64,000 bases of DNA from Oleiagrimonas sp. C23AA (GCF_011759385.1 NZ_JAARLY010000006.1:186001-250000), one strand, 5' to 3'. Positions 33,976-43,357 are shown, counted from the stretch's first letter. The notes: generated by a model from the letters alone, not told the origin. A program made the numbers and translations.

Positions 33976-34437
33976 TCAGCGCGACCCCAGGTCGACGCGT
34001 GTCACCAGCAGGCCACGCGGTCGCAGCTGGGCGTTGAGCATATGCTTGAAGTGGTGTCCGCGTTGCGGCTGGGTCTCACTCGGTGTATGCGTCCACATCG
34101 TGTGCAGCTCGGTACCGATCAGGCGTTCGGCATCTCCGATGATCGCCGCTGCCTGCACCGGGTCCAGCACCTGCCAGTAGATGTGCGCATGCTGACCGTC
34201 GGGACCATCCACGCCCAGCGTGTGCCCGCCCAGACTGATTTTGTGGGCAATGCGCTCGGCCAGGGGCCAAATCCAGTGCACGCCGGGCATCAGCAAGCGG
34301 GGCGATGGCCGGCCGATGCGGCGTAGGGAGTAGACCTGCCCCTCCGGAATGCGACGCACGGATGCGGCGGCCAGAAGGCCCAGCACGGCAATCGCGACAA
34401 TGAGGATGGAAGGGTCAATCATGGTAGGAAAATCCAT
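33976..34437 (-). CDS. Short membrane-anchored protein with an SPFH/band-7-like start
   Basis: A 153-residue protein with an N-terminal hydrophobic helix (about residues 8-26) followed by RRIPEGQVYSLRRIGRPS and LLMPGVHWIWPLAERIAHKISLGG, which resembles the opening of SPFH (stomatin/HflK) domains. The rest of a full SPFH domain and its coiled coil are missing, and the product ends in RVDLGSR. It may be a stand-alone short family or a truncated relic. An ATG at 34422 is an equally good start. No partner gene nearby. Confidence 0.6.
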   Translation of the reverse strand: MDFPTMIDPSILIVAIAVLGLLAAASVRRIPEGQVYSLRRIGRPSPRLLMPGVHWIWPLAERIAHKISLGGHTLGVDGPDGQHAHIYWQVLDPVQAAAIIGDAERLIGTELHTMWTHTPSETQPQRGHHFKHMLNAQLRPRGLLVTRVDLGSR

Positions 34438-34860
34438 GACTTGCGGTCGTTTATTCAGAACGCTTCGGGAAAAAGCATACAGCGCCCTGATGACAGTTGC
34501 ATTAATTTTCTTTTAACGCCGCTTGCATGGGATGAAAAGTCCATGCCTGGCGCGTGGGCGTACGCTGGTGCTTCCTCATCGGCAATACCGAATCGGGCTT
34601 GATGTGGAGAGGGCGGATTTGTGATCGACGTCGCATTCGTCGAACCCCTCCACCGACGACGTCTGCCTGTCCGGGCTCAGGGCAAGCGGTCAGAAGGGGG
34701 AGACGTGGTATGGGAATAGCTGTTTGGTGGCGATGTCGGCTGGGCCAAAGGTCATGGAATGTATTTGTGTATTTGTGTTCTGATTCGATATGTTTTGCAT
34801 AGCATTTTGGAAACGTTTACATTCGGACATTCCCAGAATCAGTCGTGAGCTGCGCCTACC
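34438..34860. other. 423-bp intergenic region before the LacI-type regulator
   Basis: No convincing gene; an 82-codon frame at 34554-34802 has arginine/tryptophan-rich composition typical of chance frames. The region holds an AT-rich patch (34498-34520), a hairpin GCATGG-N10-CCATGC (34525-34546), a bulged stem at 34627-34663, and the LacI-type operator at 34808-34821. The strong AT-richness near 34750-34825 marks the promoter of the regulator. Confidence 0.6.
34808..34821. promoter_or_regulatory. LacI-family operator before the regulator gene
   Basis: TGGAAACGTTTACA, an almost perfect palindrome around the central CG pair typical of LacI/GalR-family operators. It lies 40 bp before the GTG start and suggests autoregulation. 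A 13-of-14 match occurs at 43358-43371 before the beta-glucosidase gene. Confidence 0.8.
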
Positions 34861-35862
34861 GTGTCCGTGACCATCAAAGATGTCGCCAAGGCCGCCGGGG
34901 TCTCCGTGGCCTCGGTATCGCGCGCGCTCAATGGCCACGACAACGTCACGCCGGCCACGCGCGAACGCATCATGGCGATTGCCGCCGAGCTGCGTTACAT
35001 GCCCAACGGGGCGGCGCGAAGCCTGATCACGCGTCGCACGCAGACAGTCGGTGCGCTGCTGCCAGACCTGCATGGCGCGTTCTTCTCCGAGCTGATCCGT
35101 GGTATCGACCTGGCTGCCCGTCAGCGCGGGCTGCACCTGTTGGTGTCCAGTTCGCACGGCTCGCCGGACGAGACTGGCGCCGCACTGCGAGCCATGCTCG
35201 GTCGGGTAGACGGCTTGCTGTTGATGTCACCGCATGCCGATGACGATTTCCTTGCCACGCACCTGCCGCCGGCGCTGCCGACGGTGCTGGTCAACACCTG
35301 GCTCGGCAATGGCCAGCACAGCTCGATCAGTGTCGACAACCATGGCGGTGCGGTGACCATGGTCGAGCACCTGGCGGGGCAGGGTTACACACGCATCGCC
35401 TTCATCGGCGGGCCGGCGCACAACTACGAGGCGCGCGAGCGCCTGCGCGGCTACCGCGAGGCCATGGCGCGCTGTTGCCCCGGTGTGGAGCCGCTGATCT
35501 ATGCGGGTGACTTCACCGAGGAGGCCGGCCACGCCGCCGGCTGCCTGGCCGTGGCGCAGCGCCCACAGGCGGTGTTCGCCGCCAACGACATGATGGCCAT
35601 CGGCTGCCTGGCCGCACTGCACGAAGCCGGTCTGCGCGTGCCGCACGACATGGCCCTGGCCGGGTTCGATGACATCCCGATGGCGCGCTACCTGACGCCG
35701 CCGCTGACCACCATGCGCATCCCGATTGCGCAGATTGGCGAGCAGGCGCTGCAGGATCTGGTGCTGGCCATCGATCCACCCGAGCACTTTGCCACCAGCG
35801 CACGTACCACACCGACCGAACTGGTGGTGCGCGCCTCCAGTGAAGCCGGTCGCGCCGACTGA
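34861..35862 (+). CDS. LacI family transcriptional regulator of the glucan locus
   Basis: Predicted 333-residue repressor. The N-terminal headpiece TIKDVAKAAGVSVASVSRALNG (about residues 4-25) is a canonical LacI helix-turn-helix with hinge, followed by a periplasmic-binding-protein-like sensor domain (about 60-333) with typical GFDDIPMARYLTPPLTT. It starts with GTG. The operator upstream and a second one before the beta-glucosidase/glucokinase operon suggest it controls the whole locus, released by a sugar from beta-glucan breakdown. A weak stem followed by TTTTT (near 35878) may end it. Confidence 0.92.
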   Translation: MSVTIKDVAKAAGVSVASVSRALNGHDNVTPATRERIMAIAAELRYMPNGAARSLITRRTQTVGALLPDLHGAFFSELIRGIDLAARQRGLHLLVSSSHGSPDETGAALRAMLGRVDGLLLMSPHADDDFLATHLPPALPTVLVNTWLGNGQHSSISVDNHGGAVTMVEHLAGQGYTRIAFIGGPAHNYEARERLRGYREAMARCCPGVEPLIYAGDFTEEAGHAAGCLAVAQRPQAVFAANDMMAIGCLAALHEAGLRVPHDMALAGFDDIPMARYLTPPLTTMRIPIAQIGEQALQDLVLAIDPPEHFATSARTTPTELVVRASSEAGRAD

Positions 35863-36188
35863 AGCCGGCACGCGTTGGTGCGTTTTTACGTTCAACCCGT
35901 GTTGCTCGCCGTGTGTTGGCGGGCTGTAACGAAGCATCCGCCATGTCCGGTGTTTCCAAAGCGGTGTGTTGCCGCCGCCGTCCGTTGCGGGCGACGGCTG
36001 GCGTGTGGCAAGCCCAAAGCCTTGCCGCGCGCCGGGCTGTCGCGGTGTGGAGAGCCGCGATAGCGTTGCCGAAAGAGGGCGCAGAAACGGCGCGTCTTTT
36101 TCGGCACACATGTCCTGAAGAAACTCGCCCTGTGTTTGCATCGACAAAGGATCCGATGCCGGGGCACCGACCGTACCGAGAGTGACCG
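35863..36188. other. 326-bp intergenic region before the GH144-like gene
   Basis: No gene is supported. Two stem-loops are visible: GCCGTC-N10-GACGGC near 35980-36000 and CTGTCGCGG-N9-CCGCGATAG (about 36037-36063, one G-U pair). No LacI-type operator of the kind found at 34808 and 43358 is present, so the GH144-like gene may be read through from the regulator or have its own promoter near 36090-36150, where AT content rises. Confidence 0.5.
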
Positions 36189-37670
36189 ATGTCGTCAGTG
36201 ATTCGCCGTTTTGTGCCCGTGGTGGCCTTTGCATTGACCGCGCTGGTAGGCACCAGCGCCGCCCAGGCCCAGCAGACCATGCCGGCCCATCCCGCCCCCG
36301 ACGTGGGCGACCAGCCGCCGCCGGCCTCGCAGATGTGGACGCCGTTCCTGAGCGACCTGGAGCACCGCACGTTCCAGTTCTTCTGGGATACCACCAACCC
36401 GAAAAACGGCCTGGCGCCGGACCACTGGCCGAAGAAGTCGTTTTCCTCCATTGCCGCGGTCGGATTTGCGCTGACCGCCTACGGCATTGGCGTGGAGCGT
36501 CACTACATCACCCGCGAACAGGCGGTCGATCGCACCCTGACCACGCTGAAGTTTTTCGCCAATGCGCCGATGGGCACCAGCGAGGACAACGACACCGGCT
36601 ACAAGGGGTTCTATTACCACTTTCTGGATATGGACACCGGCAAGCGCTACAACCGTGGCGTGGAGCTGTCGACCATCGACACCACGCTGCTGATGGGCGG
36701 CGTGCTGTTCGCGCAGAGCTACTACACCCACGACACGGTCAAGGAGCGCCAGATCCGTAAGTTGGCCGATCAGCTGTACCGTCGCATCGACTGGGCCTGG
36801 GCGCAGAACCACAAGCCGCTGGTATCGATGGGCTGGACCCCCGGTGGTGGTTTCATCAACCACGACTGGGAAGGCTATGACGAGGGCATGATGCTGTACG
36901 TGATGGCGCTGGGCTCGCCCACCCACCCGGTGCAGCCCGATGCCTGGACCGCCTGGACCAAGACCTACAACCGTACCTGGGGCATGTTCAACGGCCAGAA
37001 GCAGTTGGGCTTCGGTCCGCTGTTCGGTCACCAGTACAGCCAGGCCTGGATCGACTACCGTGGCATCCAGGACGCCTACATGCGTTCCAAGGGACTGGAC
37101 TACTTCGAGAACAGCCGTCGCGCCACCTACTCGCAGCGCGCCTACGCCATGGCCAATCCGGCCAAGTTCACCGGCTACGGCAAGAATGTGTGGGGCCTGA
37201 CTGCCTGCAACGGTCCGGCCAACGTGACCTGGGAGAACAACGGCGTGCGCCGTGTGTTCCACACCTATTCGGCGCGCGGTGTCAGCATCGTGCGTGCCTA
37301 CGATGACGGTACCATCGCCCCGACCGCCGCCGGTGGCTCGATCGCCTTCGCACCGAGGATCGTGATCCCGGCACTGACCACCATGCACGACCGCTACGGC
37401 AAGTACATCTACGGCAAGTACGGCTTCTTCGATGCCTTCAACATGACCTTTCATGTGAAGCACGCCGAGCTCGGCACCGGCAAGCTGTACCCCGATTTTG
37501 GCTGGTCTGACACCAACTACCTGGGCATCGACCAGGGCCCGATCCTGCTGATGCTGGAGAACTACCGCTCCGACTTCGTGTGGAAGGTGATGCGCCAGAA
37601 CAAGTACATCCGTCGCGGCTTAAAGCGTGCCGGTTTCACCGGTGGCTGGCTGGACAAGAGCACGCACTGA
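36189..37670 (+). CDS. Exported GH144-like (PF10091) beta-glucanase
   Basis: Predicted 493-residue periplasmic glycoside hydrolase. The signal peptide ends near SAAQAQ (residue about 28). The rest is an (alpha/alpha)6-barrel of the 'glycoamylase' family PF10091, with FQFFWDTTNPKNGLAPD, GYKGFYYHFLDMDTGKR, ELSTIDTTLLMGG and the acidic motif HDWEGYDEGMMLYVMALGSP. Characterised PF10091/GH144 members are endo-beta-1,2-glucanases or related exo-enzymes rather than glucoamylases. The neighbours (ABC importer, GH1 beta-glucosidase, glucokinase, LacI regulator) support a role in beta-glucan use. The actual linkage is inference. Confidence 0.8.
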   Translation: MSSVIRRFVPVVAFALTALVGTSAAQAQQTMPAHPAPDVGDQPPPASQMWTPFLSDLEHRTFQFFWDTTNPKNGLAPDHWPKKSFSSIAAVGFALTAYGIGVERHYITREQAVDRTLTTLKFFANAPMGTSEDNDTGYKGFYYHFLDMDTGKRYNRGVELSTIDTTLLMGGVLFAQSYYTHDTVKERQIRKLADQLYRRIDWAWAQNHKPLVSMGWTPGGGFINHDWEGYDEGMMLYVMALGSPTHPVQPDAWTAWTKTYNRTWGMFNGQKQLGFGPLFGHQYSQAWIDYRGIQDAYMRSKGLDYFENSRRATYSQRAYAMANPAKFTGYGKNVWGLTACNGPANVTWENNGVRRVFHTYSARGVSIVRAYDDGTIAPTAAGGSIAFAPRIVIPALTTMHDRYGKYIYGKYGFFDAFNMTFHVKHAELGTGKLYPDFGWSDTNYLGIDQGPILLMLENYRSDFVWKVMRQNKYIRRGLKRAGFTGGWLDKSTH

Positions 37671-37742
37671 CCGCCACGCCGCCGGTGTTCAGGCCGTATG
37701 CTTTGGGTCCATGACTTTACGGCACGGCCTGGGCGCGGACGC

Positions 37743-39053
37743 ATGACGGTGGCCACTCGACACAGTTTCGTGCGACGCACGATCACGGTATGCATCGCCG
37801 TGATCGGCGTTGCGCTGCTGGGTGGTTGCCAACGCGCGGCGCCTGCTGCCGAGCAGGGCATCACGCTGCATTTCTGGGCCATGGGTCGTGAGGCCGATGC
37901 CGTGCGTCAGGTGATGCCGGCCTTCGAGGCCTCACACCCCGGCGTGCATGTGGATGTGCAGACGCTGCCGTGGGCCGGCGCCCATCAGAAACTGTTGACC
38001 GCCTTTGCCGGCGACACCACGCCCGACCTTTGCCAGTTGGGCAATACCTGGATTCCCGAGCTGGCCACGCTGGGCGCCCTGGCGCCGCTGGATCGGCAGG
38101 TGGCCGATTCCAGGGTGGTGCGGCCGGGCGATTATTTTCCCGGCATCTGGGACACCAATCGCCTGCACGGCACCTTGTACGGCGTGCCGTGGTACGTCGA
38201 CACGCGGCTGTTGTTCTACCGCAAGGATCTTTTGGCGCGCGCCGGTTTTGCTCACCCGCCGCGCACCTGGGCCGAATGGGCAACCCAGCTGGCGGCCATC
38301 AAGCGCCAGGCCGGTCCCGATCGCTATGCCATCTTGCTGCCGACCAACGAATTTGAGCAGCTTGAATCGCTGGGTTTGCAGCAAAGCGAGCCGATGCTGC
38401 GCGACAATGGCCGCTACGGCAATTTCCGCAGCCCCGGCTTCAAGCGAGTGCTGGCCTTCTACGCGCAGATGTACCGCAAGCACTGGTCGCCGGTGGTGGC
38501 CAACACCGAGATTCCCAATGTCTGGGCGGAATTCGCGCGCGGTTACTACGCGTTCTACTTCTCAGGGCCATGGAATATTGCCGAGTTCAAGCAACGCATG
38601 CCCAAGGCGCTGCGCGACAAGTGGGCCACCGCGCCGCTGCCGGGTCCGCATGGGCCGGGCACCTCGCTGGCCGGGGGGTCCTCGCTGGTGATTTTTCGCG
38701 CCTCGGCGCACAAACGCGCCGCCTGGCAGCTGATCGAATACCTGTCCCGGCCGGCCGTGCAGCGGCGCTTCTATCAGTTGGTCGGTGACATGCCGCCGCG
38801 GCGCTCCAGCTGGGACAACTCGGCGCTGGCCGATGACCCCTACGCCAAGGCCTTCCGTGTGCAGCTCGAGCACGTGCGGCCGGTGCCCAAAGTGCCCGAG
38901 TGGGAGCAGATTGCCACCGAACTGCGCCTGGTCGGCGAGCAGCTGGCGCATGGCCAGTTGAACGTCGATCAGGCCGCCGACGAGCTGGACCGGCGCGCCG
39001 ACCAGATTCTGTCCAAGCGGCGCTGGATGCTCGATCACGGGCGCACGCCATGA
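37743..39053 (+). CDS. ABC transporter sugar-binding lipoprotein (family 1)
   Basis: Predicted 436-residue solute-binding protein. The lipobox LLGGC lipidates Cys29. Two lobes of the SBP_bac_1 fold follow, with LHFWAMGREADAVRQVMPAFE at the start, PWYVDTRLLFYRKDLL and NVWAEFARGYYAFYFSGPWN. Oligosaccharide-binding relatives are MalE and UgpB. The start MTVATRHSFV is preferred over an upstream ATG at 37698. It overlaps the first permease gene by 4 bp (ATGA), so the importer subunits are translationally coupled. Confidence 0.9.
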   Translation: MTVATRHSFVRRTITVCIAVIGVALLGGCQRAAPAAEQGITLHFWAMGREADAVRQVMPAFEASHPGVHVDVQTLPWAGAHQKLLTAFAGDTTPDLCQLGNTWIPELATLGALAPLDRQVADSRVVRPGDYFPGIWDTNRLHGTLYGVPWYVDTRLLFYRKDLLARAGFAHPPRTWAEWATQLAAIKRQAGPDRYAILLPTNEFEQLESLGLQQSEPMLRDNGRYGNFRSPGFKRVLAFYAQMYRKHWSPVVANTEIPNVWAEFARGYYAFYFSGPWNIAEFKQRMPKALRDKWATAPLPGPHGPGTSLAGGSSLVIFRASAHKRAAWQLIEYLSRPAVQRRFYQLVGDMPPRRSSWDNSALADDPYAKAFRVQLEHVRPVPKVPEWEQIATELRLVGEQLAHGQLNVDQAADELDRRADQILSKRRWMLDHGRTP

Positions 39054-39928
39054 GGCGGCGCTGGGTGCCGTGGGTGTTCCTGACGCCGGCGCTGATCGTG
39101 CTGGGCGTGTTCTTTGCGTTGCCGGTGATCGGTGGCTTCATCCTCAGCCTGACCGATTTCGACGTCTACGCACTGGCCGACCTGCACAACCTGCGCTTCG
39201 TCGGTCTGGAAAACTATCTGGCCCTGTTGCGGCGCCCGCTGTTCTGGCGCGCGCTGGCGCACACGATGTACTTCGTGGTGGTGGGCGTGCCGCTGTCGAT
39301 CATGGCCTCGCTGGGCGCGGCGTTGTTGCTGAACTCGAAACTGGCGCGCTTCAAGGGCTTTTTCCGCACCGCACTGTTTGCGCCAGTGGTGACCACGGTG
39401 GTGGCGGTGGCAGTGATCTGGCGCTATCTGTTCAATACCCGCTACGGCCTGGTCAATTACGCGTTGCACAGCCTCGGTGTGCAGCCGGTGGACTGGCTGG
39501 GCGATCCGCACTGGGCCATGCCGACCATCATCGCCTTCGCGGTGTGGAAGAACTTTGGCTACAACATGGTGATCTTCCTGGCCGGTCTGCAGGCCATTCC
39601 CACCGACCTTTACGAAGCCTCGCGTATTGATGGCGCCTCGCCCTGGCAGCGCTTCCGGCATATCACCTGGCCGATGCTGGGGCCGACCCTGGTGATGGTC
39701 GGCGTGCTGACCATGTCCGGCTATTTCCAGCTGTTTGCCGAGCCCTACGTGATGACCGAGGGCGGTCCGCTGCAAAGCACGGTAAGCGTGCTGTATCTGA
39801 TGTACGAAGACGGCTTCAAGTGGTGGAACCTGGGCCTGGCCTCGGCCGTGGCTTTCATGCTGTTCGTGCTGATGTTCGCGGCCACGGCCCTGCTGATGCG
39901 TGCGGCCCGCAAGCGGGGGCTGGCATGA
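39050..39928 (+). CDS. ABC sugar transporter permease, MalF/UgpA-like
   Basis: Predicted 292-residue inner-membrane subunit with six helices. The EAA loop for ATPase contact is EASRIDGASPWQRFRHITWPML. The N-terminus WVPWVFLTPALIVLGVFFALP is typical. Overlaps of 4 bp with both the binding-protein gene before it and the second permease after it make a tight operon. The ATPase is encoded about 4 kb away at 43530. Confidence 0.92.
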   Translation: MRRRWVPWVFLTPALIVLGVFFALPVIGGFILSLTDFDVYALADLHNLRFVGLENYLALLRRPLFWRALAHTMYFVVVGVPLSIMASLGAALLLNSKLARFKGFFRTALFAPVVTTVVAVAVIWRYLFNTRYGLVNYALHSLGVQPVDWLGDPHWAMPTIIAFAVWKNFGYNMVIFLAGLQAIPTDLYEASRIDGASPWQRFRHITWPMLGPTLVMVGVLTMSGYFQLFAEPYVMTEGGPLQSTVSVLYLMYEDGFKWWNLGLASAVAFMLFVLMFAATALLMRAARKRGLA

Positions 39929-40746
39929 ACCCGCGCGCGGCCCGCGCCGTCATCAACGGGCTGCTGGTGGGTGTGGCGGTAATCGCGCTGTTTCCGCTGG
40001 CCTGGATGCTGTCGGTGTCGTTCATGCAGCCGGGGGCGGCCAGCAGCCTGCCGCCGCCGCTGCTGCCCGCGCACCCGACGCTGGCCAATTACGCGCGCCT
40101 GTTCGGCTACGCCGGCATGGGCCGTTACCTGCTCAACAGCTTGGGTATCGCCACTGGCATCACGCTTTTGTCGCTGGCGATCAACCTGATGGCCGGCTAT
40201 GCCTTTGCCAAGCTGCGCTTTGCCGGCCGCGAGGCGACCTTCCGCACTCTGCTGGGGGCGCTGGTGATTCCGGCGCAGGTGACCATGATGCCGCTGTTTC
40301 TGATGCTCAAATGGATGGGGCTGGTCAACACCTATGCCGGCGTGGCGGTGCCCATGCTGGTGTCGGTATTCGGTATTTTCCTGGTGCGCCAGTACGCGCG
40401 CGGCCTGCCGGATGAGTTGCTGGAGGCGGCGCGCATCGATGGCGCCAGCGAGGCGCGCATCTTCGTGCAGATCGTGCTGCCGCTGCTGCGCCCGATCGTG
40501 GTCACACTGGCCATTTTCACGTTCCTGGCCAGCTGGAACGACTTCATGTGGCCGCTGATCATCCTGACCGGGCAGGAGCACTACACGCTGCCGATCGCGC
40601 TGGCGGCGCTGTCGCGCGAGCATGTGCAGGATTCGGAGCTGATGATGGCAGGCTCCGTGGTGACCACCATGCCGGTGTTGGTGCTGTTTCTGGTGATGCA
40701 GCGTTATTACATTCAGGGCTTGCTGGTGGGCAGCGTGAAGGGCTGA
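39925..40746 (+). CDS. ABC sugar transporter permease, MalG/UgpE-like
   Basis: Predicted 273-residue second permease with six helices. The EAA loop EAARIDGASEARIFVQIVLPLLRP is clear, as is the family segment LASWNDFMWPLIIL. With the first permease it forms the heterodimeric channel. The operon ends at a weak hairpin shortly before the converging glucokinase gene. Confidence 0.92.
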   Translation: MNPRAARAVINGLLVGVAVIALFPLAWMLSVSFMQPGAASSLPPPLLPAHPTLANYARLFGYAGMGRYLLNSLGIATGITLLSLAINLMAGYAFAKLRFAGREATFRTLLGALVIPAQVTMMPLFLMLKWMGLVNTYAGVAVPMLVSVFGIFLVRQYARGLPDELLEAARIDGASEARIFVQIVLPLLRPIVVTLAIFTFLASWNDFMWPLIILTGQEHYTLPIALAALSREHVQDSELMMAGSVVTTMPVLVLFLVMQRYYIQGLLVGSVKG

Positions 40747-40751
40747 TGCAG

Positions 40752-40776
40752 CAACGGCCGCGCGAGGCAGCCGTTG
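40752..40776. terminator. Weak stem-loop between the permease and glucokinase genes
   Basis: CAACGGC (40752-40758) pairs with GCCGTTG (40770-40776). Only short T-rich sequence follows on the plus strand (TTGTATC), so terminator activity is uncertain. Confidence 0.45.
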
Positions 40777-40802
40777 TTGTATCTCAAAGACGAAAGCGCT
40801 TA

Positions 40803-41843
40803 TCAGCCTGCCGCGGCGCGCCTGGGTGCCTGTTCGGGCGGCAGCAGCGAGCGGCCCGACTCGATCACGGCCATCGCGGCGGCGCCAAGCAGGCCGGCGT
40901 AGGGGTGGGTAATCACGCGCGTGCAGATCGATTGCACCGAGGCGCTGAGACGGCCCTTGGTGCCAAAGCGCTCACGGAAGGCGCCCTTGCGCAGCCATGA
41001 CAGCAGCAGCGGCGGCATGCCGCCGGCCAGGTACACGCCATCCCAGGCGCCCAGGGTCAGGGCGACGTCGCCGGCCACGGCGCCGAACACGGCGCAGAAC
41101 ACTTCCACCGCGTGCACGCAGGTTTCATCCGAGCCTTCGTTGGCGCGGGTGGTGATCTGTTCGGGCGTGAGCTCTTCACGGCTGCGGCCATGGATGTCGG
41201 CCAGCGCTTCGTAGATGTTCTGCAGGCCGCGGCCGCAGATCAGGCGTTCGTTGGAAATGCGGTGACCGTAACGCTGACGCAGGTGCTCGCGGATCGCGGT
41301 TTCCTCGTCGTTCTCCGGCGCAAAGCCGGTGTGGCCGCCTTCGGTTTCCAGCACGTAGGGCTTGCCCTCGCGCACGATCAGGCCACCCACGCCCAGGCCG
41401 GTGCCGGGGCCGAGCACGGCGAAGTTGTGCGGACCCTGGCCGATCGGCGCCGGCGCGGCATCGCCGACCACTTCCAGGTCCGATTCGGTCAGCAGCGGCA
41501 CCGACATGCTCATGGCGGCAAAATCGTTGACCAGTTTCACGCGCGCTATGTCGAGCTTGGCGGTGATGTCCGGTGCGGAGATCTTCCACGGGCTGTTGGT
41601 GGCGTGCACCTCGTCGCCGACGATGCGTCCGGCGATGGCCAGCACGGCGTGGCTGACCTGGGCGCCGGTGTCGCTCAGGTACTGGCGTGCGGCGTCGGCC
41701 AGCGAATCGTAGTCGGCCACACGGTAGCGCTTGATGCTGTCCGACAGCAGCGGGGCGTGCTGCGACGGCGCGGCAAGGGCAAAGCGGGCATTGGTCCCGC
41801 CGACATCGGCCAGGAGCGTATGCGACGAAGAGGAAGACGTCAT
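40803..41843 (-). CDS. glk: Glucokinase
   Basis: Predicted 346-residue ROK-independent glucokinase (Glk, Pfam PF02685) that makes glucose 6-phosphate from glucose and ATP. The phosphate-binding loop LLADVGGTNARFAL opens the protein; NSPWKIS, LVNDFAAMS, GPGTGLGVGGLI and ETEGGHTGFAP follow in the usual order. The length is slightly above E. coli Glk (321). The start MTSSSSSHTL is chosen; the extension to 41879 is not supported. It lies 55 bp after the beta-glucosidase gene and probably shares its promoter, so glucose released inside the cell is phosphorylated at once. Confidence 0.93.
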   Translation of the reverse strand: MTSSSSSHTLLADVGGTNARFALAAPSQHAPLLSDSIKRYRVADYDSLADAARQYLSDTGAQVSHAVLAIAGRIVGDEVHATNSPWKISAPDITAKLDIARVKLVNDFAAMSMSVPLLTESDLEVVGDAAPAPIGQGPHNFAVLGPGTGLGVGGLIVREGKPYVLETEGGHTGFAPENDEETAIREHLRQRYGHRISNERLICGRGLQNIYEALADIHGRSREELTPEQITTRANEGSDETCVHAVEVFCAVFGAVAGDVALTLGAWDGVYLAGGMPPLLLSWLRKGAFRERFGTKGRLSASVQSICTRVITHPYAGLLGAAAMAVIESGRSLLPPEQAPRRAAAG

Positions 41844-41898
41844 GAACAAAACCGTATGAAAAGTTGCGTGGCGCCCCACTCAAGGGCAACCCAATTCC

Positions 41899-43320
41899 TT
41901 AGCTTACATCGACGGCGGCAGCGTTGCCTGCGTCGTGCGGCGGATGGCCGGTTCCATAGACCGGGCGGGCGCTGGCCAGGGCCGCGCCGTTGGATTCGAT
42001 GATGGCCTGATAAAGATGCGAGGTGCCCTTGCGGGTACGCTTTTGCGTGGCGTAATCGACGTGCACCATGCCAAAGCGCTTGGCAAAGCCCAGCGACCAC
42101 TCCAGGTTGTCCAGCAGCGACCAGCCAAAATAACCGCGAAGGTCCACGCCGGCCTCGATGGCGTCGTGGCAGGCCTTCAGATGCTTGATCAGATAATCCT
42201 GGCGCAGCGGATCGAACAGCACCGGCCCCTCCACCGTCGGCGGATCGTAGAAGGCCGAACCGTTCTCGGTGATATAGATGGCTGGATTGCCATAGCGCTC
42301 CTTCAGCCACACCAGGGTGTCGGTAAACGCAGGCGGGTACACCTCCCAGCCGGTGTCGCTGTAGGTGGCGCCGGGCTGGCGCACGGCGCTGGCGCGGGTC
42401 GGGTACTGATGCGGATCGTCGCGTACCACGGCGCGGGTGTAGTAGTTGAGGCCGACGAAGTCGATCGGCTGGGCGATCAGCGCCATGTCCTCGGCCGGCC
42501 AGTCGCGCCAGGCCTCGCCGAACACCTCGCGCAGCCCGTCCGGGTAGCGGCCGCGCAGTGCCGGATCCAGGTACTGGCGATTCATGTAGTGATGCGCGCG
42601 GCGCGTGGCGGCGCGATCGGCTTCGCTGTCGCTGGCCGGGTACTTGGGCTCGATGTTCACCACCAGGCCGATCTGATGCTGACCGACTTCGCGATAAACC
42701 TGCACCGCGCGCCCGTGCGCGCGCATCAGGTGATGGCTGGCGCGCGGGGTTTCGTACAGATTGCGATGCCCTGGCGCGAGCACGCCGTTGAGGTAGCCGC
42801 CATCGGTGACCACCCACGGCTCGTTGAGCGTGGCCCACAGTGGCACGCGGTCATCCAGCGCCTGAAAGCAGACGCGGGCGTAATCGGCAAACCATTCGGC
42901 ACTGTCGCGGTTGAGCCAGCCGCCGCGGTCGTCCAGCGCTTCGGGCAGATCCCAGTGATACAGCGTGGCCATCGGCGTGATGCCGTGCTCAAGCAGGGTA
43001 TCGACCAGGCGCTGGTAGAAATCCAGCCCTGCCGCGTTGACCCGGCCGGTGCCCTCGGGCAGCACGCGTGCCCAGCCGATGGAGAAGCGATAGGCGGTCA
43101 GGCCCATCTCGGCCATCAGCTTGACGTCATCGCGCATCCGCCGGTAGTGGTCGCAGGCAATGTCGCCGGTATCGCCGTTGTGCATCATGCCCGGCGTATG
43201 GGCAAAGCGCTCCCAGATGCTTGGTCCGGCGCCGTCGGCCAGCGGCGAGCCCTCGATCTGGTAAGCGGCAGTGGCGCAGCCCCAGAGAAAGCCCTCCGGG
43301 AAGGTATAGGAACGGGACAT
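41899..43320 (-). CDS. bglB: GH1 beta-glucosidase
   Basis: Predicted 473-residue family 1 glycoside hydrolase, a TIM barrel without signal peptide and hence cytoplasmic. The retaining pair is the acid/base Glu167 in TLNEPW and the nucleophile Glu352 in YITENGS. The N-terminal signature FLWGCATAAYQIEG is present. Length equals the bacterial norm (about 450-470). It would split imported beta-gluco-oligosaccharides to glucose. A LacI-type operator lies 38 bp upstream of the ATG. Glucokinase follows. Confidence 0.94.
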   Translation of the reverse strand: MSRSYTFPEGFLWGCATAAYQIEGSPLADGAGPSIWERFAHTPGMMHNGDTGDIACDHYRRMRDDVKLMAEMGLTAYRFSIGWARVLPEGTGRVNAAGLDFYQRLVDTLLEHGITPMATLYHWDLPEALDDRGGWLNRDSAEWFADYARVCFQALDDRVPLWATLNEPWVVTDGGYLNGVLAPGHRNLYETPRASHHLMRAHGRAVQVYREVGQHQIGLVVNIEPKYPASDSEADRAATRRAHHYMNRQYLDPALRGRYPDGLREVFGEAWRDWPAEDMALIAQPIDFVGLNYYTRAVVRDDPHQYPTRASAVRQPGATYSDTGWEVYPPAFTDTLVWLKERYGNPAIYITENGSAFYDPPTVEGPVLFDPLRQDYLIKHLKACHDAIEAGVDLRGYFGWSLLDNLEWSLGFAKRFGMVHVDYATQKRTRKGTSHLYQAIIESNGAALASARPVYGTGHPPHDAGNAAAVDVS

Positions 43321-43357
43321 CGGCGACCTGACAGGCGGGAACTGTGCGAATCCGTGA

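Noticed and set aside
34554-34802. 82-codon frame in the intergenic region before lacI
   Set aside because: Biased chance composition, no RBS, and its end overlaps the AT-rich promoter region.
35918-35945. TGTAAC followed 16 bp later by CCGGTG as a third ECF promoter
   Set aside because: The -10 box does not match CGGTCT and the -35 differs at one position, so it is not comparable with the two exact sites.
40787-40803. GAAAGCGCTTATC as a further LacI-type operator
   Set aside because: It differs from the two matching operators, has a different core (GC rather than CG with other flanks) and lies between the ends of converging genes.
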